From the NCBI RefSeq assembly GCF_051020955.1, contig NW_027476706.1, forward strand, positions 1 through 64,000: DNA of 64,000 nucleotides, in the 5' to 3' direction. This document shows, one piece after another, positions 49,388-62,280 of this stretch (the first letter of the stretch is position 1; each line of letters starts with the position of its first letter). The notes beneath the pieces are model-generated. The model saw nothing but the letters and a program-made list of their open reading frames with translations. It made no database searches and was not told where the DNA came from. The stretch is from Megalopta genalis. Lineage: Eukaryota > Arthropoda > Insecta > Hymenoptera > Halictidae. Both the position numbers and the translations under genes were made by a program.

Positions 49388-50287
49388 CTTCTACATCGTA
49401 TTGATTTGAAGCTAAATCCTGCTATTCGCAAGTATTTGAAGCCGAACCATTAGATTCGCATGGATTTGAAGCTAAGCCTTCTACTTCGCACTGATTTGAA
49501 GTTAAATCATGTGTTTCGCCTGGATTTGGAGCTAACTCGTTTGCTTCGAATGCAGTTGAAGCTAAATCATGTATATCACAAGTATTTGAAGCTACACCAT
49601 TTGTATCGCATGGATTTGAAGCTCTGCCTTCTACTTCGCATTGATTTGACGCTAAATATTGTGTTTCGAATGGATTTGAAGCTAACTCGTTTGTTTCGCA
49701 TGCAGTTAAAACTAAATCATGTATATCACAAGTATTTGCAGCTAAACAATTGATTCGCATGGATTTGAAGCTTCGCCTTCTACTTGGCATTGAATTGAAG
49801 CTAAATCGTGTGTTTTGCATGGATTTGAAGCTAACTCGTTTGTTTCTCCTGTATTTGAAGCTATATCATTTATATCGCAAGTATTTGAAGCTAAAGCATT
49901 TGTTTCGCATGGATTTGAAGCTAAGCCTTCTACTTCGCATTGATTGGATCCTAAATCACGTGTTTTACATGGATTTGAATCTAAGCCTTCTACATAGCAT
50001 TGATTTGCAGCTGAATCATGTGTTTCGCATGGATTTGAAGCTAACTCGTTCGTTTCTGCAGCATTTGAAACTATAACACTTATATCGCAAGTATTTGAAG
50101 CGAAATCATGTGTTTCGCTTGGATTTGAAGCTAAACCTTCGACATCGCATTGATTTGAAGCTAATTTATGTGTTTCGCTTGGATTTGAATGTAACTCATT
50201 TGTTTCGCATGCAGTTGAAGCTATATCACCTATACCCCAAGTGTAGGAAGCTCAATCATTTGTTTCGCATGGATTTGAAGCTAAACC
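49388..50287 (+). repeat. 959-bp tandem repeat, partial copy 3
   Basis: About 900 bases matching copy 2. The match ends near 50,287, where CTTCGCATTGATTTGAAGC replaces CTTCGCATTGATTGGATCC. Confidence 0.88.
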
Positions 50288-51402
50288 TGCTACTTCGCAT
50301 TGATTTGAAGCTAAATTATGTGTTTCGCGTGGATTTGAATGTAACTCATTTGTTTCGCATGCAGTTGAAGCTATATCACCTATATCCCAAGTGTAGGAAT
50401 CTCAATCATTTGTTTCGCATGGATTTGAAGCTAAACTTGCTACTTCGCATTGATTTGAAGCTAAATTATGTGTTTCGCGTGGATTTGAAGGTAACTCGTT
50501 TGTTTCGCATGCAGTTTAAGCCAAATCATGTCTTTCACAAGTATTTGAAGCCGAACCATTAGATTCGCATGGATTTGAAGCTAAGCCTTCTACTTGGCAT
50601 TGAATTGAATCTAAATCGTGTGTTTGCATGGATTTGAATCTAACTCGTTTGTTTCTCCTGTATTTGAAGCTGTATCATTTATATCGCACGTATTTGAAGC
50701 TAAACCATTTGTTTCGCATGGATTTGAAGCTCTGCCTTCTACTTCGCATTGATTTGACGCCAAATATTGTGTTTCGAATGGATTTGAAGCTAACTCGTTT
50801 GTTTCGCATGCAGTTAAAACTAAATCATGTATATCACAAGTATTTGCAGCTAAACAATTGATTCGCATGGATTTGAAGCTAAGCCTTCTACTTGGCATTG
50901 AATTGAAGCTAAATCGTGTGTTTTGCATGGATTTGAAGCTAACTCGTTTGTTTCTCCTGTATTTGAAGCTATATCATTTATATCGCAAGTGTTTGAAGCT
51001 AAAGCATTTGTTTCGCATGGATTTGAAGCTAAGCCTTCTACTTCGCATTGATTTGATCCTAAATCACGTGTTTTGCATGGATTTGAAGCTAAGCCTTCTA
51101 CATCGCAATGATTTGCATCTGAATCATGTGTTTCGCATGGATTTGAAGCTAACTCTTTCGTTTCTCCTGCATTTGAAACTATATCACATATATCGCAAGT
51201 ATTGGAAGCTAAATCATGTGTTTCGCTTGGATTTGAAGCTAAACCTTCTACATCGCATTGATTTGAAGCAAAATTATATGTTTCGCTTGGATTTGAATGT
51301 AACTCATTTGTTTCGCATGCAGTTGAAGCTATATCACCTATATCCCAAGTGTAGGAAGCTCAATCATTTGTTTCGCATCGATTTCAAGCTAAACCTGCTA
51401 CT

Positions 51403-52069
51403 TCGCATTGATTTGCAGCTGAATCATGTGTTTCGCATGGATTTGAAGCTAAGCCTTCTACTTCGCATTGATTTGAAGCTAAATCATTTCTTTCGCATAG
51501 AACTGAAGCTACCTCGTTTGTTCCTCCTGCTTTTGAAGCTATATCACTTATATCGCAAGTATTTGAAGCTAAGTCATATGTGTCGCATAGATTTGAAGCT
51601 GAACCTACTACATCGAATTGATTTGAAGCTAAATCTTGTGTATCGCATGGATTTGAAGCTAAACCTTCTACATCGCATTGATTTGAAGCTAAATCATGTG
51701 TTTTGCATGGATTTGAAGCTAACTCGTTCGTTTTGCCTGCAGTTGAATCTACATCACTTGTATCGCAAGTATTTGAAGCTAAATCATGTGTATCGCGTGC
51801 AATTTCAAGCTAACTCGAAAGATTAGTCTGCATTTGAAGCCTTATCACTTATACCCCAAGTGTTTGAAGCTAAATCATTTGTTTCGCATGGATTTGGATC
51901 TAAACCTTCTACATAGCATTGATTTGCAGCTAAATCATGTGTTTCGCATGGATTTGAAGCTAACTCGTTCGTTGCGCATACAGTTAAATCTAAATAACGT
52001 ATATCACAAGTATTTGAAGCTAAACCATTTGTTTCGCATGGATTTGAAGCTAAGCCTTCTACTTCGCAT
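51403..52069 (+). repeat. 2,220-bp-offset block inside the 6-kb unit, left
   Basis: Matches 53,623-54,289 at exactly 2,220 bases (74 monomers). Both contain GCAATTTCAAGCTAACTCG, then CTCGAAAGATTAGTCTGC. The same pair reappears in copy 2 at 57,399-58,065 and 59,619-60,285. Confidence 0.83.
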
Positions 52070-53622
52070 TGATTGGATCCTAAATCACGTGTTTTGCATG
52101 GATTTGAAGCTAAGCCTTCTACATCGCATTGATTTGCAGCAGAATCATGTGTTTCGCATGGATTTGAAGCTAACTCTTTCGTTTCTCCTGCATTTGAAAC
52201 TATATCACTTATATCGCAAGTATTGGAAGCTAAATCATGTGTTTCGCTTGGATTTGAAGCTAATCCTTCTACATCGCATTGATTTGAAGCTAAATTATGT
52301 GTTTCGCTTGGATTTGAATGTAACTTATTTGTTTCGCATGCAGGTGAAGCTATATCACCTATATCCCAAGTGTAGGAAGCTCAATCATTTGTTTCGCATG
52401 GATTTGAAGCTAAACCTACTACCTCGCATTGATTTGAAGCTAAATTATGTGTTTCGCATGGATTTGAAGCTAACTCGTTTGTTTCTCCTGTATTTGAAGC
52501 TATATCATTTATGACTCAAGTATTTGAAGCTAAAGCATTTGTTTCGCATGGATTTCAAGCTAAACCTGCTACTTCGCATTGATTTGAAGCTAAATTATCT
52601 GTTTCGCGTGGATTTGAAGGTAACTCGTTGTTTCGCATGCAGTTGAAGCTAATTCATGCATTTCACAAGTATTTGAAGCCGAACCATTAGATTCGCATGG
52701 ATTTGAAGCTAAGTCATCTACTTCGCACTGATTTGAAGTTAAATCATGTGTTTCGCGTGGATTTGGAGCTAACTCGTTTGCTTCGAATGCAGTTGAAGCT
52801 AAATCATGTATATCACAAGTATTTGAAGCTAAACCATTTGTATCGCATGGATTTGTAGCTCTGCCTTCTACTTCGCATTGATTTGACGCTAAATAATGTG
52901 TTTCGAATGGATTTGATACTAACTCGTTTGTTTCGCATGCAGTTGAAACTAAATCATGTATATCACAAGCATTTGCAGCTAAACAATTGATTCGCATGGA
53001 TTTGAAGCTAAGCCTTCTACTTCGCATTGATTGGATCCTAAATCACGTGGTTTGCATGGATTTGAAGCTAAGCTTTCTACATCGCATTGATTTGAAGCTA
53101 AATCATGTGTTTCGCGTGGATTTGAAGGTAACTCGTTTGTTTCGCATGCAGTTGAAGCTAAATCATGTCTTTCACAAGTATTTGAAGATGAACCATTTGA
53201 ATCGCATGGCTTTGAACCTGAGCCTTCTACTTCGCACTGATTTGCACCTAAATAATGTGTTTCGCATGGATTTGAAGCTAAACCTTCTACATCCCATAGA
53301 ATTGAAGCTAAATCATGTGTTTGGCATGGATTTGAAGCTAAACCTTCTACATCGCATTGATTTGAAGCTAAATCATGTGTTTGGCGTGGATTTGAAAGTA
53401 ACTCGTTTGTTTCTCATGCAGTTGAAGCTAAATCATGTCTTTCACAAGTATTTGAAGATGAACCATTTGAATCGCATGGCTTTGAACCTGAACCTTCTTC
53501 TTTCCCACTGATTTGCACCTAAATAATGTGTTTCGCGTAGATTTGAAGCTAAACCTTCTACATCCCATGGATTTGAAGCTACATCATGTGTTTGGCATGG
53601 ATTTGAAGCTAAACCTTCTACA

Positions 53623-54289
53623 TCGCATTGATTTGCAGCTGAATCATGTGTTTCGCATGGATTTGAAGCTAAGCCTTCTACTTCGCATTGATTTGAAGCT
53701 AAATCATTTCTTTCGCATAGAACTGAAGCTACCTCGTTTGTTCCTCCTGCTTTTGAAGCTATATCACTTATATCGCAAGTATTTGAAGCTAAGTCATATG
53801 TGTCGCATGGATTTGAAGCTGAACCTACTACATCGAATTGATTTGAAGCTAAATCTTGTGTATCGCATGGATTTGAAGCTAAACCTTCTACATCGCATTG
53901 ATTTGAAGCTAAATCATGTGTTTTGCATGGATTTGAAGCTAACTCGTTCGTTTCGCCTGCAGTTGAATCTACATCACTTGTATCGCAAGTATTTGAAGCT
54001 AAATCATGTGTATCGCGTGCAATTTCAAGCTAACTCGAAAGATTAGTCTGCATTTGAAGCCTTATCACTTATACCCCAAGTGTTTGAAGCTAAATCATTT
54101 GTTTCGCATGGATTTGGATCTAAACCTTCTACATCGCATTGATTTGCAGCTAAATCATGTGTTTCGCATGGATTTGAAGCTAACTCGTTCGTTGCGCATA
54201 CAGTTAAATCTAAATAACGTATATCACAAGTATTTGAAGCTAAACCATTTGTTTCGCATGGATTTGAAGCTAAGCCTTCTACTTCGCAT
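53623..54289 (+). repeat. 2,220-bp-offset block inside the 6-kb unit, right
   Basis: Partner of 51,403-52,069, differing in places such as CTACATCGCATTG near 54,130 against CTACATAGCATTG near 51,910. More diverged than the two 6-kb copies, so it predates that duplication. Confidence 0.83.
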
Positions 54290-56325
54290 TAATTGGAAGC
54301 TAAATCACGTGTTTTGCATGGACTTGAAGCTGAACCTTCTACATCGCATTGATTTGCAAATGAATCATGTGTTTCGCATGGATTTGAATCTAACTCGTTC
54401 GTTTCGCTTGCAGTTGAATCTACATCACTTATATCGCAAGTATTTGAAGCTAAATCATGTGTTTCGCTTGGATTTGAAGCTAAACCTTCTACATCCCATG
54501 GATTTGAAGCTAAATCATGTGTTTGGCATGGATTTGAAGCTAAACCTTCTACATCGCATTGATTTGCAGCTGAATCATGTGTTTCGCATGGATTTGAAGC
54601 TATACCTGCTACTTCGCATTGATTTGAAGCTAAATTATGTGTTTCGCGTGGAGTAGAATGTAACTCGTTTTTTCGCATGCAGTTGAAGCTAAATCATGCA
54701 TTTCACAAGTATTTGAAGCCGAACCATTAGATTCGCATGGATTTGAAGCTAAGCCTTCTACTTCGCACTGATTTGAAGCTAAATCATGTGTTTCGCGTGA
54801 ATTCGGAACTAACTCGTTTGCTTCGAATGCAGTTGAAGCTAAATCATGTATATCACAAGTATTTGAAGCTAAACCATTTGTATCGCATGGATTTGAATCT
54901 CAGCCTTCTACTTCGCATTGATTTGACGCTAAATATTGTGTTTCGAATGGATTTGAAGCTAACTCGTTTGTTTCGCATGCAGTTGAAACTAAATCATGTA
55001 TATCACAAGTATTTGCACCTAAACAATTGATTCGCCTGGATTTGAAGCTAAGCCTTCTACTTGGCATTGAATTGAAGCTAAATCGTGTGTTTTGCATGGA
55101 TTTGAAGCTAACTCGTTTGTTTCTCCTGCATTTGAAGCTATATCATTTATATCGCAAGTGTTTGAAGCTAAAGCATTTGTTTCGCATGGATTTGAAGCTA
55201 AGCCTTCTACTTCGCATTGATTGGATCCTAAATCACGTGTTTTGCATGGATTTGATGCTAAGCCTTCTACATCGCATTGATTTGAAGCTAAATTATGTGT
55301 TTCGCTTGGATTTTAATGCAAGTCATTTGTTTCGCATGCAGTTGAAGCTATATCACCTATATCCCAAGTGTAGGAAGCTCAATCATTTGTTTCGCATGGA
55401 TTTCAAGCTAAACCTGCTACTACGCATTGATTTGAAGCTAAATCATGTGTTTCGCGTGGATTTGAAAGTAACTCGTTTGTTTCTCATGCAGTTGAAGCTA
55501 AATCATGTCTTTCACAAGTATTTGAAGATGAACCATTTGAATCGCATGGCTTTGAACCTGAGCCTTCTACTTCGCACTGATTTGCACCTAAATAATGTGT
55601 TTCGCATGGATTTGAAGCTAAACCTTCTACATCCCATGGATTTGAAGCAAAATCATGTGTTTGGCATGGATTTGAAGCTAAACCTTCTACATCGCATTGA
55701 TTTGCAGCTGAATCATGCGTTTTGCATGGATTTGAAGCTAACTCGCTTGTTTCTCCTGTATTTGAAGCTATATCATTTATATCGCAAGTATTTGAAGCTA
55801 AAGCATTTGTTTCGCATGGATTTGAAGCTAACTCGTTCGTTTCGCCTGTATTTGAATCTATATCACTTATATCGGAAGTATTTGAAGCTAAATCATGTGT
55901 TTCGCTTGGATTTGCAGCTAAACCTTCTACATCGCATTCATTTGAACTAATTCATGTGTTTCGCGTGGATTTGAAGGTAACTCGTTTGTTTCGCATGCAG
56001 TTGAAGCTATATCACATTTATCCCAAGTGTTTGAAGCTCAATCATTTGTTTCGCAAGGATTTGAAGCTAAACTTTCTACATCGCATTGATTTGCAGCTAA
56101 ATCATGTGTTTCGCATGGATTTGAAGCTAACTCGTTCGTTGCGCATACAGATAAATCTAAATAACGTATATCACAAGTATTTGAAGCTAAACCATATGTT
56201 TCGCATGGATTTGAAGCTAAGCCTTCTACTTCGCATTAATTGGAAGCTAAATCACGTGTTTCGCATGGATTTGAAGCTGAACCTTCGACATCGCATTGAT
56301 TTGAAGCTAATTTATGTGTTTCGCT

Positions 56326-59300
56326 TGGATTTGAATGTAACTCATTTGTTTCGCATGCAGTTGAAGCTATATCACCTATATCCCAAGTGTAGGAATCTCA
56401 ATCATTTGTTTCGCATGGATTTGAAGCTAAACTTGCTACTTCGCATTGATTTGAAGCTAAATTATGTGTTTCGCGTGGATTTGAAGGTAACTCGTTTGTT
56501 TCGCATGCAGTTTAAGCCAAATCATGTCTTTCACAAGTATTTGAAGCCGAACCATTAGATTCGCATGGATTTGAAGCTAAGCCTTCTACTTGGCATTGAA
56601 TTGAATCTAAATCGTGTGTTTGCATGGATTTGAATCTAACTCGTTTGTTTCTCCTGTATTTGAAGCTGTATCATTTATATCGCACGTATTTGAAGCTAAA
56701 CCATTTGTTTCGCATGGATTTGAAGCTCTGCCTTCTACTTCGCATTGATTTGACGCCAAATATTGTGTTTCGAATGGATTTGAAGCTAACTCGTTTGTTT
56801 CGCATGCAGTTAAAACTAAATCATGTATATCACAAGTATTTGCAGCTAAACAATTGATTCGCATGGATTTGAAGCTAAGCCTTCTACTTGGCATTGAATT
56901 GAAGCTAAATCGTGTGTTTTGCATGGATTTGAAGCTAACTCGTTTGTTTCTCCTGTATTTGAAGCTATATCATTTATATCGCAAGTGTTTGAAGCTAAAG
57001 CATTTGTTTCGCATGGATTTGAAGCTAAGCCTTCTACTTCGCATTGATTTGATCCTAAATCACGTGTTTTGCATGGATTTGAAGCTAAGCCTTCTACATC
57101 GCAATGATTTGCATCTGAATCATGTGTTTCGCATGGATTTGAAGCTAACTCTTTCGTTTCTCCTGCATTTGAAACTATATCACATATATCGCAAGTATTG
57201 GAAGCTAAATCATGTGTTTCGCTTGGATTTGAAGCTAAACCTTCTACATCGCATTGATTTGAAGCAAAATTATATGTTTCGCTTGGATTTGAATGTAACT
57301 CATTTGTTTCGCATGCAGTTGAAGCTATATCACCTATATCCCAAGTGTAGGAAGCTCAATCATTTGTTTCGCATCGATTTCAAGCTAAACCTGCTACTTC
57401 GCATTGATTTGCAGCTGAATCATGTGTTTCGCATGGATTTGAAGCTAAGCCTTCTACTTCGCATTGATTTGAAGCTAAATCATTTCTTTCGCATAGAACT
57501 GAAGCTACCTCGTTTGTTCCTCCTGCTTTTGAAGCTATATCACTTATATCGCAAGTATTTGAAGCTAAGTCATATGTGTCGCATAGATTTGAAGCTGAAC
57601 CTACTACATCGAATTGATTTGAAGCTAAATCTTGTGTATCGCATGGATTTGAAGCTAAACCTTCTACATCGCATTGATTTGAAGCTAAATCATGTGTTTT
57701 GCATGGATTTGAAGCTAACTCGTTCGTTTTGCCTGCAGTTGAATCTACATCACTTGTATCGCAAGTATTTGAAGCTAAATCATGTGTATCGCGTGCAATT
57801 TCAAGCTAACTCGAAAGATTAGTCTGCATTTGAAGCCTTATCACTTATACCCCAAGTGTTTGAAGCTAAATCATTTGTTTCGCATGGATTTGGATCTAAA
57901 CCTTCTACATAGCATTGATTTGCAGCTAAATCATGTGTTTCGCATGGATTTGAAGCTAACTCGTTCGTTGCGCATACAGTTAAATCTAAATAACGTATAT
58001 CACAAGTATTTGAAGCTAAACCATTTGTTTCGCATGGATTTGAAGCTAAGCCTTCTACTTCGCATTGATTGGATCCTAAATCACGTGTTTTGCATGGATT
58101 TGAAGCTAAGCCTTCTACATCGCATTGATTTGCAGCAGAATCATGTGTTTCGCATGGATTTGAAGCTAACTCTTTCGTTTCTCCTGCATTTGAAACTATA
58201 TCACTTATATCGCAAGTATTGGAAGCTAAATCATGTGTTTCGCTTGGATTTGAAGCTAATCCTTCTACATCGCATTGATTTGAAGCTAAATTATGTGTTT
58301 CGCTTGGATTTGAATGTAACTTATTTGTTTCGCATGCAGGTGAAGCTATATCACCTATATCCCAAGTGTAGGAAGCTCAATCATTTGTTTCGCATGGATT
58401 TGAAGCTAAACCTACTACCTCGCATTGATTTGAAGCTAAATTATGTGTTTCGCATGGATTTGAAGCTAACTCGTTTGTTTCTCCTGTATTTGAAGCTATA
58501 TCATTTATGACTCAAGTATTTGAAGCTAAAGCATTTGTTTCGCATGGATTTCAAGCTAAACCTGCTACTTCGCATTGATTTGAAGCTAAATTATCTGTTT
58601 CGCGTGGATTTGAAGGTAACTCGTTGTTTCGCATGCAGTTGAAGCTAATTCATGCATTTCACAAGTATTTGAAGCCGAACCATTAGATTCGCATGGATTT
58701 GAAGCTAAGTCATCTACTTCGCACTGATTTGAAGTTAAATCATGTGTTTCGCGTGGATTTGGAGCTAACTCGTTTGCTTCGAATGCAGTTGAAGCTAAAT
58801 CATGTATATCACAAGTATTTGAAGCTAAACCATTTGTATCGCATGGATTTGTAGCTCTGCCTTCTACTTCGCATTGATTTGACGCTAAATAATGTGTTTC
58901 GAATGGATTTGATACTAACTCGTTTGTTTCGCATGCAGTTGAAACTAAATCATGTATATCACAAGCATTTGCAGCTAAACAATTGATTCGCATGGATTTG
59001 AAGCTAAGCCTTCTACTTCGCATTGATTGGATCCTAAATCACGTGGTTTGCATGGATTTGAAGCTAAGCTTTCTACATCGCATTGATTTGAAGCTAAATC
59101 ATGTGTTTCGCGTGGATTTGAAGGTAACTCGTTTGTTTCGCATGCAGTTGAAGCTAAATCATGTCTTTCACAAGTATTTGAAGATGAACCATTTGAATCG
59201 CATGGCTTTGAACCTGAGCCTTCTACTTCGCACTGATTTGCACCTAAATAATGTGTTTCGCATGGATTTGAAGCTAAACCTTCTACATCCCATAGAATTG

Positions 59301-62280
59301 AAGCTAAATCATGTGTTTGGCATGGATTTGAAGCTAAACCTTCTACATCGCATTGATTTGAAGCTAAATCATGTGTTTGGCGTGGATTTGAAAGTAACTC
59401 GTTTGTTTCTCATGCAGTTGAATCTAAATCATGTCTTTCACAAGTATTTGAAGATGAACCATTTGAATCGCATGGCTTTGAACCTGAACCTTCTTCTTTC
59501 CCACTGATTTGCACCTAAATAATGTGTTTCGCGTAGATTTGAAGCTAAACCTTCTACATCCCATGGATTTGAAGCTACATCATGTGTTTGGCATGGATTT
59601 GAAGCTAAACCTTCTACATCGCATTGATTTGCAGCTGAATCATGTGTTTCGCATGGATTTGAAGCTAAGCCTTCTACTTCGCATTGATTTGAAGCTAAAT
59701 CATTTCTTTCGCATAGAACTGAAGCTACCTCGTTTGTTCCTCCTGCTTTTGAAGCTATATCACTTATATCGCAAGTATTTGAAGCTAAGTCATATGTGTC
59801 GCATGGATTTGAAGCTGAACCTACTACATCGAATTGATTTGAAGCTAAATCTTGTGTATCGCATGGATTTGAAGCTAAACCTTCTACATCGCATTGATTT
59901 GAAGCTAAATCATGTGTTTTGCATGGATTTGAAGCTAACTCGTTCGTTTCGCCTGCAGTTGAATCTACATCACTTGTATCGCAAGTATTTGAAGCTAAAT
60001 CATGTGTATCGCGTGCAATTTCAAGCTAACTCGAAAGATTAGTCTGCATTTGAAGCCTTATCACTTATACCCCAAGTGTTTGAAGCTAAATCATTTGTTT
60101 CGCATGGATTTGGATCTAAACCTTCTACATCGCATTGATTTGCAGCTAAATCATGTGTTTCGCATGGATTTGAAGCTAACTCGTTCGTTGCGCATACAGT
60201 TAAATCTAAATAACGTATATCACAAGTATTTGAAGCTAAACCATTTGTTTCGCATGGATTTGAAGCTAAGCCTTCTACTTCGCATTAATTGGAAGCTAAA
60301 TCACGTGTTTTGCATGGACTTGAAGCTGAACCTTCTACATCGCATTGATTTGCAAATGAATCATGTGTTTCGCATGGATTTGAATCTAACTCGTTCGTTT
60401 CGCTTGCAGTTGAATCTACATCACTTATATCGCAAGTATTTGAAGCTAAATCATGTGTTTCGCTTGGATTTGAAGCTAAACCTTCTACATCCCATGGATT
60501 TGAAGCTAAATCATGTGTTTGGCATGGATTTGAAGCTAAACCTTCTACATCGCATTGATTTGCAGCTGAATCATGTGTTTCGCATGGATTTGAAGCTATA
60601 CCTGCTACTTCGCATTGATTTGAAGCTAAATTATGTGTTTCGCGTGGAGTAGAATGTAACTCGTTTTTTCGCATGCAGTTGAAGCTAAATCATGCATTTC
60701 ACAAGTATTTGAAGCCGAACCATTAGATTCGCATGGATTTGAAGCTAAGCCTTCTACTTCGCACTGATTTGAAGCTAAATCATGTGTTTCGCGTGAATTC
60801 GGAACTAACTCGTTTGCTTCGAATGCAGTTGAAGCTAAATCATGTATATCACAAGTATTTGAAGCTAAACCATTTGTATCGCATGGATTTGAATCTCAGC
60901 CTTCTACTTCGCATTGATTTGACGCTAAATATTGTGTTTCGAATGGATTTGAAGCTAACTCGTTTGTTTCGCATGCAGTTGAAACTAAATCATGTATATC
61001 ACAAGTATTTGCACCTAAACAATTGATTCGCCTGGATTTGAAGCTAAGCCTTCTACTTGGCATTGAATTGAAGCTAAATCGTGTGTTTTGCATGGATTTG
61101 AAGCTAACTCGTTTGTTTCTCCTGCATTTGAAGCTATATCATTTATATCGCAAGTGTTTGAAGCTAAAGCATTTGTTTCGCATGGATTTGAAGCTAAGCC
61201 TTCTACTTCGCATTGATTGGATCCTAAATCACGTGTTTTGCATGGATTTGATGCTAAGCCTTCTACATCGCATTGATTTGAAGCTAAATTATGTGTTTCG
61301 CTTGGATTTTAATGCAAGTCATTTGTTTCGCATGCAGTTGAAGCTATATCACCTATATCCCAAGTGTAGGAAGCTCAATCATTTGTTTCGCATGGATTTC
61401 AAGCTAAACCTGCTACTACGCATTGATTTGAAGCTAAATCATGTGTTTCGCGTGGATTTGAAAGTAACTCGTTTGTTTCTCATGCAGTTGAAGCTAAATC
61501 ATGTCTTTCACAAGTATTTGAAGATGAACCATTTGAATCGCATGGCTTTGAACCTGAGCCTTCTACTTCGCACTGATTTGCACCTAAATAATGTGTTTCG
61601 CATGGATTTGAAGCTAAACCTTCTACATCCCATGGATTTGAAGCAAAATCATGTGTTTGGCATGGATTTGAAGCTAAACCTTCTACATCGCATTGATTTG
61701 CAGCTGAATCATGCGTTTTGCATGGATTTGAAGCTAACTCGCTTGTTTCTCCTGTATTTGAAGCTATATCATTTATATCGCAAGTATTTGAAGCTAAAGC
61801 ATTTGTTTCGCATGGATTTGAAGCTAACTCGTTCGTTTCGCCTGTATTTGAATCTATATCACTTATATCGGAAGTATTTGAAGCTAAATCATGTGTTTCG
61901 CTTGGATTTGCAGCTAAACCTTCTACATCGCATTCATTTGAACTAATTCATGTGTTTCGCGTGGATTTGAAGGTAACTCGTTTGTTTCGCATGCAGTTGA
62001 AGCTATATCACATTTATCCCAAGTGTTTGAAGCTCAATCATTTGTTTCGCAAGGATTTGAAGCTAAACTTTCTACATCGCATTGATTTGCAGCTAAATCA
62101 TGTGTTTCGCATGGATTTGAAGCTAACTCGTTCGTTGCGCATACAGATAAATCTAAATAACGTATATCACAAGTATTTGAAGCTAAACCATATGTTTCGC
62201 ATGGATTTGAAGCTAAGCCTTCTACTTCGCATTAATTGGAAGCTAAATCACGTGTTTCGCATGGATTTGAAGCTGAACCT
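56326..62280 (+). repeat. 5,996-bp tandem duplication, copy 2
   Basis: Essentially identical partner of 50,330-56,284, including every indel and rare monomer, for example CTCGAAAGATTAGTCTGC near 57,808 and 60,028 and TCATTTATGACTCAAG near 58,500. Divergence starts at about 62,281. Confidence 0.92.

Larger units (their letters stand above)
50330..56284 (+). repeat. 5,996-bp tandem duplication, copy 1
   Basis: About 5,955 bases recur at 56,326-62,280 (period 5,996, 200 monomers minus 4). Reading along both, I found one clear substitution, 53,427 G against 59,423 T. The sequence just upstream of copy 2 (56,281-56,325) resembles 50,131-50,175 rather than 50,285-50,329, which marks the exchange junction. 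Confidence 0.92.

Noticed and set aside
50330..62280. Pure assembly artefact
   Set aside because: Not excluded, but the junction at about 56,281-56,325 differs from both copy ends and one substitution separates the copies, so I kept it as a probable real duplication pending read support.
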